Under the pieces are notes generated by a model, which made no database searches, was not told the DNA's origin, and saw only the letters and a list, made by a program, of their open reading frames with translations. The translations under genes were made by a program, and so were the position numbers. Below, piece by piece: positions 7,956 through 16,208 of a stretch of 64,000 nt of DNA. Origin of the DNA: Mycobacterium sp. 1245805.9 (GTDB lineage: Bacteria; Actinomycetota; Actinomycetes; Mycobacteriales; Mycobacteriaceae); the NCBI RefSeq assembly GCF_001672915.1, contig NZ_LZKR01000029.1, positions 1 through 64,000 of the forward strand. The letters are read 5' to 3'. Position 1 is the first letter of the stretch, and each line of letters starts with the position of its first letter.

Positions 7956-10897
7956 TCCAGCACGCCGATTTCGGGATCAGTTAATTCTTCGACCGTCATA
8001 GCTCTGCCCTCTGAGTTGAGAATCCGTACTTGCAGCGAACCACCTGGTTGACCAACCCCTGGAGCGACTTCGGATACTTCGATCTGCCAGCCGTCTGGGA
8101 GTGACTTTAGAACATAGGAATTATACGGGTCGGCAAGGTTGTTCACATGCAGTGCACGCGCTTCCCAAGACGCAGGCAAGCCATCTTCCATGACAGCTAG
8201 ATATTTTCCGCTTTCCATTCCCACCCTGTCGACCTGATTACCGTAAATTTTAGTAAATTGGTCAGGGTCCGTAAACGCAACTTTCGTCCCCGGTACGGCC
8301 CCGCCATTCCCCGGGAAATTCATCCAATGATCGCCATCCTTGCTCAGGCTGTTAAAACGCTCGGCATATTGCTGCTCCGTATACGCGTGCCCCTGCGGGT
8401 CGCGGCCGAAGGGTGCCTCAGGATCCGTAATCAGATTCGCAACCGACTGCTTGATATGACTTGGATCAACCGGATTATCCGTAAAGTCCCAGTGCTCAGG
8501 CAGCGGTTCTCCGTAATGCGGGTCAAGTGCACCATCAGGTAACCGATGCCATCCGTCGCCAGAAGGCGCGTGGGAATGCACGGGATCCGGGCGTCCGTCG
8601 CCCGGGGAGCCGCCGTTCTCATGCCCACGCGAACCATCGCCATCTTCGGGGGGTCCGTCGCCGCGACCACCCGACGGGCCACTATCACCGGGCCCGTGCG
8701 GACCGCCACCATCCGAAGTGCCGCGTCCACCGGGCTCATGCGGTCCGCTACCGTGCGGTGGCTTTCCATCTGGCGGCCCGCCCGCAGAACCGCCATCGCC
8801 AGTCCCGTGGCCAGCGCCGTCGCCCGGCGTTGGCAGTTCGGTCGGGCGACCAGCCGGCGGCATGGAGTGGGGTGTCGCGGTCGACAACGCTGGCGCCGGC
8901 TGTACTGCGTGCGCAGCGGCAGGCGCCAGCTCAGCAGGAGCGCCGCCGGGCGTTACCGGAATACGGGGCACCAGCTCGCCGGGGGTGGGGGTCGCCGACA
9001 GCAGGCGATCGCCGATTCCGGCGGGCACGGTTGGGAGAGCTGAACCGGGTGCGGTCGCGGGTAGCGGCTCGTGCGGGGCGGCCACTGATGCCGGGGCCGG
9101 CTGATGCGGATCGCCCCCCGGCACGGACAAAGGTCCGTGCGGACCGCCGCCGGGCACCGAACCGGGTTCATGCGGACCACTCGCCGGCACGGGCCCCGGT
9201 TCATGCGGTGGACCACCCGCGGGATCGTGCGGACCGCCCGGCGAAGCATGCGCCGGTGCGGGCGCGCCACCCGCCGGCTCGTGCGGACCGCCTGCCTCGT
9301 CCGGCCCTGGTGCGGCACCTGGCTCGTGAGGCGCACCGGGCGCGGCTTCCGGCGCACGCGGCGCCGGCGCGACCGGCGCGTCCAGCGGCTTCGGGGGCAA
9401 CGGCACGGGCTTGCCACCGACCGGAGGCTCGATCGTGGGCAGCTTCCCGGTCACGCCTTCGAGGTCTTTGGTGAGGCTGCTGCCCTTCCCTGCGATATCG
9501 GCCAGCGCACCGCGCGGACCCACGACACCGGCAAACCCATCCGCCGCCCGCCCGGCGGCACGCTCCGCCTGCGCTGCGGCCTCGGCACCGCGTGCGGCGG
9601 CCCCGGCTCCATCGACCGCAGCGGCCGCTTCGCCACCTCCCGGTATCAGCAACGTCCCGACGTCGAAGATGTTCTCCCCCAGGCCTAATCCCGGCCGGGC
9701 CGTACTCCAATCATCAAGGTGCAGAAGGCCTTTGAGCTGCTGCCAATTCGATTCAACGAACTCCTGTGGGTTGGCCAAGCCATTGATCACGCTGCCTTTC
9801 CACATGCCCTTCCCGAGGCCCGCCCAGGTGTCGGCCGCGCCCTTGGGATCGAGCGCGAACCACCGCGGGTCGAGGTCGCCAATCGACAGCGCCATCCCGA
9901 CGGCGCCCTTCAATACCCCCTCGTTCGCATTGGCAAAGACGTCGAATACCGTTGCCACCTGGTTGCCGACGGCATCGCCCAGATACTGCTTGAGCTCGCC
10001 GCGCACGTAGTGCTCGAGCTTGACGACCAGGCCGTCGACGACCCCCAAACCCAGCCTGATCGCCTGTTCGGAGGCCCGGGCTTCCTGTCCCAGGTGGTGA
10101 AGGACGTCGTTGACGTCCCTGGCGATCTTCTTGATCTCCTCGAGCGCGTCGCCTTTGACGATCAACATCAGGTCGTGCCCGAGGTCGGTCAGTGACCCCA
10201 GCCGGTTCAGCAGGTCGCGGATCGCATTCTGGGCCTTACCCACCTTGTTGGCGAAATTGTCGAGGCCCGCGGCCAACTCCCCGCTGGCGTCGCTGATCTT
10301 GACAATGCAGTCGCGGATCTGCGACAAAGCGACGTCGATCTTGCCGCCTTCGGGAATCTGATGCGCATCCATTAGCACCATGGCGGCGTTGAGGGAGTCG
10401 CGCATCCCTGCGGTCGCCGCGCTGAAGCCCCGCCACCGAGCCGCGGCCGCATGCATCCCCGCCACGTCACCGTCGGGCCACACGTCGTCGACGAACGACT
10501 GCACCACCGCCCACAACAGCGGCGGCGGCTGACCCGGCCCGAGCGTCCCGGGAGGCCCAGGCGGCGAGATGTTGGCCGGTTCGGGTGGCGCCTGTAAGAC
10601 GCTGTCACCGCCGCGAATGTTCGATGCGGCTTCGGCGTTCGAATAATTCGCCGCCCCTTGCTGAATTTTGGCGCCGCTCTGCCGACAGGCGTTGACCGCG
10701 GCGGCCGCGGCCTGCAACAGCTTCTCCGCCGCGTCCTGATACCCGAGGCCGAACACCTCGCCGGCGGCGTCATGGCCGGTGTTGGCCGCAAAACCCGCCG
10801 TCAACACCGTCAGATTGGCGGCCAGACCGTCTCCGGCGGCGGCCACGGCGCTGCCCACGGCGAACAGCGCCTGAGGATCGACGACCAAGGGCACCAC
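7952..10897 (-). CDS. CpnT-like polymorphic toxin with C-terminal TNT NAD+ glycohydrolase domain
   Basis: 981 residues in three parts. Residues 1-470 resemble the CpnT N-terminal half: MVPLVVDPQALFAVGSAVAAAG, a WXG/ESX-like helical segment, then LGENIFDVGTLLIPGGGEAAAA. Residues about 500-780 are a Pro/Gly/His-rich linker with many GPHEPG-like units. Residues about 785-981 are a TNT domain (WHRLPDG...YGEPLPEHW, MNFPGNGGAVPGT, DRVGMESGKYLAVMEDG, VGQPGGSLQVRIL). TNT hydrolyses NAD+ in host or rival cells. Arg891, His917 and Gln950 are candidate active-site residues; His and Gln are essential in M. tuberculosis TNT. No esxE/esxF pair precedes it, unlike the cpnT operon. The TNT-coding part has lower GC than the rest. 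Confidence 0.88.
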   Translation of the reverse strand: MVPLVVDPQALFAVGSAVAAAGDGLAANLTVLTAGFAANTGHDAAGEVFGLGYQDAAEKLLQAAAAAVNACRQSGAKIQQGAANYSNAEAASNIRGGDSVLQAPPEPANISPPGPPGTLGPGQPPPLLWAVVQSFVDDVWPDGDVAGMHAAAARWRGFSAATAGMRDSLNAAMVLMDAHQIPEGGKIDVALSQIRDCIVKISDASGELAAGLDNFANKVGKAQNAIRDLLNRLGSLTDLGHDLMLIVKGDALEEIKKIARDVNDVLHHLGQEARASEQAIRLGLGVVDGLVVKLEHYVRGELKQYLGDAVGNQVATVFDVFANANEGVLKGAVGMALSIGDLDPRWFALDPKGAADTWAGLGKGMWKGSVINGLANPQEFVESNWQQLKGLLHLDDWSTARPGLGLGENIFDVGTLLIPGGGEAAAAVDGAGAAARGAEAAAQAERAAGRAADGFAGVVGPRGALADIAGKGSSLTKDLEGVTGKLPTIEPPVGGKPVPLPPKPLDAPVAPAPRAPEAAPGAPHEPGAAPGPDEAGGPHEPAGGAPAPAHASPGGPHDPAGGPPHEPGPVPASGPHEPGSVPGGGPHGPLSVPGGDPHQPAPASVAAPHEPLPATAPGSALPTVPAGIGDRLLSATPTPGELVPRIPVTPGGAPAELAPAAAHAVQPAPALSTATPHSMPPAGRPTELPTPGDGAGHGTGDGGSAGGPPDGKPPHGSGPHEPGGRGTSDGGGPHGPGDSGPSGGRGDGPPEDGDGSRGHENGGSPGDGRPDPVHSHAPSGDGWHRLPDGALDPHYGEPLPEHWDFTDNPVDPSHIKQSVANLITDPEAPFGRDPQGHAYTEQQYAERFNSLSKDGDHWMNFPGNGGAVPGTKVAFTDPDQFTKIYGNQVDRVGMESGKYLAVMEDGLPASWEARALHVNNLADPYNSYVLKSLPDGWQIEVSEVAPGVGQPGGSLQVRILNSEGRAMTVEELTDPEIGVLE

Positions 10898-10960
10898 GCG
10901 CCAAATTCTCGCTGAGCGTGACCCGCGCCGCCATTCACCCAGGTCGCGGCGCCAAAGACC

Positions 10961-13237
10961 TCACCCAGCGGCGCGCAACGTGATCCGGTGCCGCCCCACC
11001 GGGACCGCGACGGTCGCCCCGGCCGGCTCACCGTCGAGTTGCACCGAAGCCCCGGCCGGCAACCCCCCGAGCGTGATCTGCGCGGCCGTGCTGGTGGCCA
11101 CCGTGATGGTCGACGACGGCAACGCCGCCAGGCCCGCACGCGCGACGTCGACGGTGAGCCCGGCGACCCCGATCAGGCGCAGCGTCAGATACGGCAGCGG
11201 CGCGACGGGCCGCCCGACTTGCCAGTCCAGCTCGCTGTACAGCCCCGGCGTCGGCTCGAAGTTCAACACCACGCCGCGGTGGTGCCGAATCGTGTGCGCC
11301 GGGTCCGGACGCGCATACGAGCGCGCGTCGACCTCGGCGACGGCCCCGCGCCGCGCGGTTACCGAGGGATCGGCGGTCAGCCCCGAGAGCCACCAGACCT
11401 GGTGCGGCCCGATACCCAAGTCCTCGCGCACCAATTGCGGGTACCACGCGAACGTGATGTGCCCCGGATCGGCTTGGCGCAGGCCGGTTTCCATGTGCGC
11501 GATCGGGTCCTCGAACTTGTCTTGCAGCACCCAGGCGATGTGATCCTCGAGCGGATAGACGGTGAACCGGTGGCGGTAGCCCAGCCGGTCGAGTTCGAGC
11601 ACCTGCTCTGCGGCCGACGCGAACGGGACCAGCTCGTCGACCAAGCCGTGGGCGATGACGTATGGCAGCCAGCGGGCATTGACGAGCAGCTTCCAGGTGT
11701 CGCCCTCCCGGGCGCAGGGCGAGTCCAGGTCGAGGTCGGCCGGGATGTCGACGTTGGGAAGCAGCCGCACACCGCACGAGGGCGGGCCGGCCAGGACCAC
11801 CGCCTGTGAGAACACCTGCGGATAGCTCAGCCCGAGCTTGTAGGCCGCGTACCCGCCCATCGAATAGCCCGATATGACAGTGCGATTGGGGTCGGTGCCT
11901 AGCTGCTCGGCGACCCGCGCCCACACCTCCCACACGTCGAGTTCGCCGGTGTCGAAGTACCAGGTCGACGGGCCCCGGGCCAGCGGGGTGACCACCACCG
12001 AGTCGCGGCCCTCGCAGACCTCGTGCAGCAGCCGGGGGTCGATCGCCGCGAACTGGCTCTGCCCCAGCGCAAGCGAATGCAGCAACAGCGTCAGCGGCAG
12101 CGCGCGGCCCGGCGTGTAGGTGGACGGCAGGCAGATCGAATACGGCTGCACGCGGCCGAGGAACTGTGGCTTGGTGCTCAAGATGTCGTCGGCCGCGATC
12201 CCCTGCCCGAGCTCGACCGAGGACACGTACCAGCGGGTCGACGGGCCGGTGAGCACCGGCTCGGGCTCGGTTTCGCGCGCGGCGAGCCGGGCCCACGGCA
12301 CCGTTACCGCGAACGCCGACACGTCGCCATGAGTCAAAGCCGCGGCCTGTGCCGAGTCCGACCAGAAGTTCAGGCGCGGCGGCTCCTGCGCGTTGGTGCG
12401 AAACGCGACGTTGTACACGTTGGGCTGCCCGGGCAGCGCGCCCCGCTCGGCGGGCACGTCGGCGAACCCGTCTCCCGCCGCGTTGGCCAGCCCGGCGGCC
12501 AGCCGAACCGTCCAGCTGCCAACAGGTTCCACCAGCGACCGCGGGACCTGCGCCAGAAACGACCGCGACGGCATGTCGACGCTGTGCTCGACCGGCGTCG
12601 TCACCTGGGTCGTCAGGTCGATCAACGCGGCCCCACTCGCCGACACCAGCAGGGCCATGTCGATGCCGGCCGAGCGCACGCCGGCCCCCGCCGGCCAGTC
12701 CGGAGCGGCCTGGCGGGCGGGGTCGGTGTCGAAGGTGAACAGCGCGATGGGCACCGAGGCGTCCAGCAGCGTGTTCCAGTCGACCCGCCACCAGGTGTAG
12801 GTGTCGGTGAGCCCGATGGCGACGCGGAAGATGTCGGCGCCGTTGCGGGCGGCCGGCCCGTGGGGATAGACGTAGGTGCCCCGCGGCGGCGCCTGGATTT
12901 TCAGATCCCCGACCGGGATGCCGGTCGCGCCGTGGTCGTCGTAGAGGAAGTCGGTCCAGAACAACGCGCCGCCGGCCACCCGTCCCGCGCCGCAGGTGCG
13001 CGGAAAGTCTTCTCCGAACGGCCAATTCGGGGGCACGGGCAGGCGCGGCTCGGGACGGAGCGCGGCCGGCGGCACGCCCTCGGGCATCCCGTCGACGACG
13101 ACGAGTTCGCCGGGCGGCGCCGGCGCGGGCGCCACGGGGTGCAGCACCGCGTCCGCGACATGGCGGGCGATGCGAAGCGGGAGCAGCGCGAGGTCCAGGA
13201 TCGACACGTCGCCCAACCTACGCGGGGGCACCGTCAT
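10961..13237 (-). CDS. Large alpha/beta-hydrolase (esterase/peptidase-like) with PEGA-like C-terminus
   Basis: 758 residues. The N-terminal half (about 1-390) has no domain I can name and resembles a beta-rich glucodextranase-like or substrate-binding region. An alpha/beta-hydrolase domain follows, with the nucleophile elbow GYSMGGYAAYKLG near residue 459 and a plausible His in YPLEDHIAWVL. The last 60 residues (ITLGGLPAGASVQLDGEPAG) look like a PEGA-type surface domain. No classical signal peptide is seen. The ATG at 13237 is chosen because it lies 5 bp after the pepE stop; a GTG at 13207 (VSILDLALLPLRIARHV) is a good alternative. It is 63 bp upstream of the toxin gene, possibly in one operon. 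Confidence 0.75.
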   Translation of the reverse strand: MTVPPRRLGDVSILDLALLPLRIARHVADAVLHPVAPAPAPPGELVVVDGMPEGVPPAALRPEPRLPVPPNWPFGEDFPRTCGAGRVAGGALFWTDFLYDDHGATGIPVGDLKIQAPPRGTYVYPHGPAARNGADIFRVAIGLTDTYTWWRVDWNTLLDASVPIALFTFDTDPARQAAPDWPAGAGVRSAGIDMALLVSASGAALIDLTTQVTTPVEHSVDMPSRSFLAQVPRSLVEPVGSWTVRLAAGLANAAGDGFADVPAERGALPGQPNVYNVAFRTNAQEPPRLNFWSDSAQAAALTHGDVSAFAVTVPWARLAARETEPEPVLTGPSTRWYVSSVELGQGIAADDILSTKPQFLGRVQPYSICLPSTYTPGRALPLTLLLHSLALGQSQFAAIDPRLLHEVCEGRDSVVVTPLARGPSTWYFDTGELDVWEVWARVAEQLGTDPNRTVISGYSMGGYAAYKLGLSYPQVFSQAVVLAGPPSCGVRLLPNVDIPADLDLDSPCAREGDTWKLLVNARWLPYVIAHGLVDELVPFASAAEQVLELDRLGYRHRFTVYPLEDHIAWVLQDKFEDPIAHMETGLRQADPGHITFAWYPQLVREDLGIGPHQVWWLSGLTADPSVTARRGAVAEVDARSYARPDPAHTIRHHRGVVLNFEPTPGLYSELDWQVGRPVAPLPYLTLRLIGVAGLTVDVARAGLAALPSSTITVATSTAAQITLGGLPAGASVQLDGEPAGATVAVPVGRHRITLRAAG

Positions 13238-13242
13238 GCCAG

Positions 13243-14370
13243 CTAGGGCGCGGGCACCACGATCAGTTCGTGCGGCCGGTTGTTGACGGCCACGGCGCCG
13301 TCCTCGGTGACGACCACGATGTCCTCGATCCGGGCGCCCCACCGACCGGGAAAGTAGATGCCGGGCTCGACGGAGAAGGCCATGCCCGCCGCCAACGTCA
13401 GGCCGTTGCCGGCGACGATGTACGGCTCCTCGTGCACCGAAAGCCCGATGCCGTGCCCGGTGCGGTGCACGAAAAACTCCGCCAGTCCGGCCTCGGCCAG
13501 CACGTCGCGGGCGGCGGCGTCGACCTGCTCGGCGGTGACGCCGGGGCGGACCGCGTCGAGCGCGGCGCGCTGGGCCCGTTGCAGCACCGAATACTGCTGC
13601 GCCACATCGTCTCTGGGCTCACCAATGCTGTAGGTGCGGGTCGAATCGGAGTGGTAGCCGGGCTCATAGGCTCCGCCGATGTCGACGACGACCACATCGC
13701 CCACCTGCAATTCCCGATCCGAATAGCCGTGGTGCGGGTCGGCCGCGTGCGGGCCCGAGCCGACGATGATAAACGCCACCTCCGAATGCCCCTCGGCGAC
13801 AATGGCTTCCGCGATGTCCGCGGCGACGTCGGCCTCCGTGCGGCCCGGGCGCAGGAATTCCGGCACGCGGGCGTGCACCCGGTCGATGGCCGCGCCGGCC
13901 TTGCGCAGCGCGTCGACCTCGCATTCCTCCTTGACCATCCGCAGCTCGCGCAGCACGTCGGTGGCCAGCACCGGCAGCACCCCGAGCACGTCGGCCAGCG
14001 GCAATAAGTGCAGCGCGGGCATGGAATCGGTGACGGCGGTGGCGGCGGGTGCGCCACCCAGAGCGGCGCTCACCAACCGGTACGGGTCCTCGCCGTCGAC
14101 CCAATCCCGCACCGCCAGGCCCAGTTCCGCGACCGCCGACCCCTTGAGGGAGGCCAGCTCCAGCCGGGGCACGACGATCGTCGCGTCGCCGGTGGCCGGC
14201 AACACCAGGGCGGTGAGCCGCTCGAGGGTCTGCGCCCGCGAGCCGACCAGGTAGCGCAGGTCGTAGCCGGGGGTGATCACCAGGCCGGCCAGCTCGGCGT
14301 CGGCGGTCGCCGCGGCCGCCGCGGCCAGCCGGCGCGCGTACACCCCCGCGTCGAATCGATGCGAGTCCAT
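13243..14370 (-). CDS. pepE: Xaa-Pro dipeptidase PepE
   Basis: A 375-residue M24-family metallopeptidase, the same length as M. tuberculosis PepE. An N-terminal creatinase-like domain (1-150) precedes the pita-bread fold. Metal-ligand segments are visible: [20 protein letters not shown] (two Asp), [15 protein letters not shown] (His), and [21 protein letters not shown] (Glu pair). It cleaves dipeptides with C-terminal proline in the cytoplasm. The ATG at 14368-14370 gives [14 protein letters not shown], matching the family; open frame further upstream belongs to the divergent exonuclease gene region. Confidence 0.93.
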   Translation of the reverse strand: MDSHRFDAGVYARRLAAAAAATADAELAGLVITPGYDLRYLVGSRAQTLERLTALVLPATGDATIVVPRLELASLKGSAVAELGLAVRDWVDGEDPYRLVSAALGGAPAATAVTDSMPALHLLPLADVLGVLPVLATDVLRELRMVKEECEVDALRKAGAAIDRVHARVPEFLRPGRTEADVAADIAEAIVAEGHSEVAFIIVGSGPHAADPHHGYSDRELQVGDVVVVDIGGAYEPGYHSDSTRTYSIGEPRDDVAQQYSVLQRAQRAALDAVRPGVTAEQVDAAARDVLAEAGLAEFFVHRTGHGIGLSVHEEPYIVAGNGLTLAAGMAFSVEPGIYFPGRWGARIEDIVVVTEDGAVAVNNRPHELIVVPAP

Positions 14371-14406
14371 GGCAGCCAGATTAACGGCGCTGGCAGGATA
14401 GCCCGC

Positions 14407-15363
14407 ATGCCCGCACCCGTCTTGCTGCTCGACGGCGCCAGCATGTGGTTCCGCTCCTACTTCGGGGTGCCGTCGTCGATCACCGCGCCCGACGGCCGGC
14501 CCGTCAACGCCGTGCGCGGCTTCCTCGACTCGATGGCCGTGGTGATCAGCCAGCAGCGGCCCGGCCGGCTGGTGGTGTGCCTGGACCTGGATTGGCGGCC
14601 ACAGTTCCGGGTCGACCTCATCCCGTCGTACAAGGCGCACCGGGTCGCCGAGCCCGAGCCGCCAGGTCAACCCGACATCGAGGAAGTGCCCGACGACCTG
14701 ACACCGCAGATCGACATGATCATGGAGCTGCTCGACGCGTTCGGGATCCCGACGGCGGGGGCGGAGGGTTTCGAGGCCGACGACGTGCTGGGCACGCTGG
14801 CGGCGCGGGAGCGCACCGACCCGGTCGTCGTGGTCAGCGGGGACCGAGACCTGCTGCAGGTGGTCGCCGACAACCCCGTCCCGGTTCGGGTGCTCTACCT
14901 GGGCCGCGGGCTGACCAAGGCCACGCTGTTCGGGCCGGCCGAGGTGGCCGAGCAGTATGGCGTGCCACGGGAGCGGGCGGGTCCGGCCTACGCCGAGCTC
15001 GCGTTGCTGCGCGGCGATCCGTCAGACGGCCTGCCTGGCGTCCCGGGCGTCGGTGAGAAGACGGCGGCCACGCTGCTGGCCCAGCACGGTTCGCTGGACG
15101 GGATCCTGGCCGCCGCACATGGCCCAAAGTCCAAGATGGCCAAGGGTTTACGGGCGAAGCTGCTGGGCGCGACCGACTACATCGAGGCCGCCGGCAAGGT
15201 GGTGCGGGTGGTGACCGACGCGCCGGTCACCCTGTCGACGCCCACCGACGCGCTGCCGCTGACCGCGGCCCATCCGCGACGCACCGCCAAGCTGGCGACC
15301 GAGCTGGGGGTCGGGTCGCCGGTGGCCCGGTTGCAGAAGGCGCTCGACGCGCTGCCCGGTTGA
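14407..15363 (+). CDS. 5'-3' exonuclease (polymerase I exonuclease-domain protein, Rv2090-like)
   Basis: A 318-residue stand-alone 5'-nuclease of the FEN/PolA N-terminal type. It begins [20 protein letters not shown] (first metal Asp), has [24 protein letters not shown] and [12 protein letters not shown] (acidic cluster). It also has the helix-hairpin-helix [24 protein letters not shown]. It should act on flap or nicked DNA during repair. The ATG at 14407 faces pepE across 36 bp. An in-frame start far upstream (14008) is rejected because it would overlap pepE coding sequence. Confidence 0.9.
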   Translation: MPAPVLLLDGASMWFRSYFGVPSSITAPDGRPVNAVRGFLDSMAVVISQQRPGRLVVCLDLDWRPQFRVDLIPSYKAHRVAEPEPPGQPDIEEVPDDLTPQIDMIMELLDAFGIPTAGAEGFEADDVLGTLAARERTDPVVVVSGDRDLLQVVADNPVPVRVLYLGRGLTKATLFGPAEVAEQYGVPRERAGPAYAELALLRGDPSDGLPGVPGVGEKTAATLLAQHGSLDGILAAAHGPKSKMAKGLRAKLLGATDYIEAAGKVVRVVTDAPVTLSTPTDALPLTAAHPRRTAKLATELGVGSPVARLQKALDALPG

Positions 15364-15369
15364 CGGCGG

Positions 15370-16143
15370 CTACTGGGGCCGGCCGACCTCGTAGGTGCCC
15401 TTGTTGTCCTGGAAGGTCACCGTCACGCGCTTCTTGGCGCCGTCGATGCTGACGTCGCAGTCGAACGTCGCGCCCTTCTTGACGACGGGATCCTGGCCGT
15501 GGTTGCAGGAGACGTCCTTGACGTTCTTCGCGCCGTAGCCGTTGGTCTCGTCGGTCAGCACCTGCTGGACCCCGGCCTGCGCCTTGTTGACGTCCAGCTT
15601 GGTGGTGACGAAGAACCCGGGCTGCCAGAAGCCGAGCACCAGCACGACGGCGATCACCAGGAAGGCGATCACGCCGACGACGCCGCCGATCAGCGCCATC
15701 GAGCGCTTCTTCGCCGGCTGTTGTTGGTCGTAGGGCGAGTACTGCTGCGGGTATTGGCCGGGCTGACCGTACTGACCCGGCTGACCGTATTGGCCGTACT
15801 GGCCCGGCTGCCCCGGCTGGCCGTACTGGCCCGGTTGGCCGTACGGGCCGTACTGGCCGGGCTGGGCGTACTGCTGGGGCTGTTCACCGTATTGCGGCGG
15901 TTGGCCGTAGCCCGGCTGCTGGGGGTACTGCTGCGGGTATGCCGGCTCGGCCGGCTGCTGGTATTGCGGGTATTCGGCGGGCGGCGTGTAGGCCGGGGCC
16001 TGCCACGTCTGCTCCTGGCCGGGCTGCTGCTGCGGCGGCTGCCAGTGCGTTGGCGCCACCTGGGTGGGCTCCGAGGACTGATCGCCGCTCTGACCGGGCG
16101 GTTGCCACTGGTGACCCGGGTCCGACCCCTGCGGTCCGCTCAT
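15370..16143 (-). CDS. Gln/Pro/Tyr-rich membrane protein with DUF4333 domain (Rv2091c-like)
   Basis: 257 residues. Residues 1-145 are low-complexity, dominated by Q, P, G and Y with many [12 protein letters not shown] units, and lie on the cytoplasmic side. One membrane segment follows a KKRS stop ([24 protein letters not shown], about 150-173). The C-terminal 80 residues form an extracytoplasmic DUF4333-type domain with two Cys ([17 protein letters not shown]) that could form a disulfide. Function is unknown. It is convergent with the exonuclease gene and downstream of helY on the same strand. Confidence 0.85.
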   Translation of the reverse strand: MSGPQGSDPGHQWQPPGQSGDQSSEPTQVAPTHWQPPQQQPGQEQTWQAPAYTPPAEYPQYQQPAEPAYPQQYPQQPGYGQPPQYGEQPQQYAQPGQYGPYGQPGQYGQPGQPGQYGQYGQPGQYGQPGQYPQQYSPYDQQQPAKKRSMALIGGVVGVIAFLVIAVVLVLGFWQPGFFVTTKLDVNKAQAGVQQVLTDETNGYGAKNVKDVSCNHGQDPVVKKGATFDCDVSIDGAKKRVTVTFQDNKGTYEVGRPQ

Positions 16144-16208
16144 TCCTGCTCCTCAGTTCCCTTGTGTCTCGCGCCATTAGCGCCATGTAACGGTAGCTCG
16201 CGCCCAGC

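Noticed and set aside
12023..13246. 407-residue plus-strand open frame opposite the esterase-like gene
   Set aside because: It is an Arg/Gly-rich antisense reading with no motif; the minus strand carries the hydrolase elbow GYSMGG.
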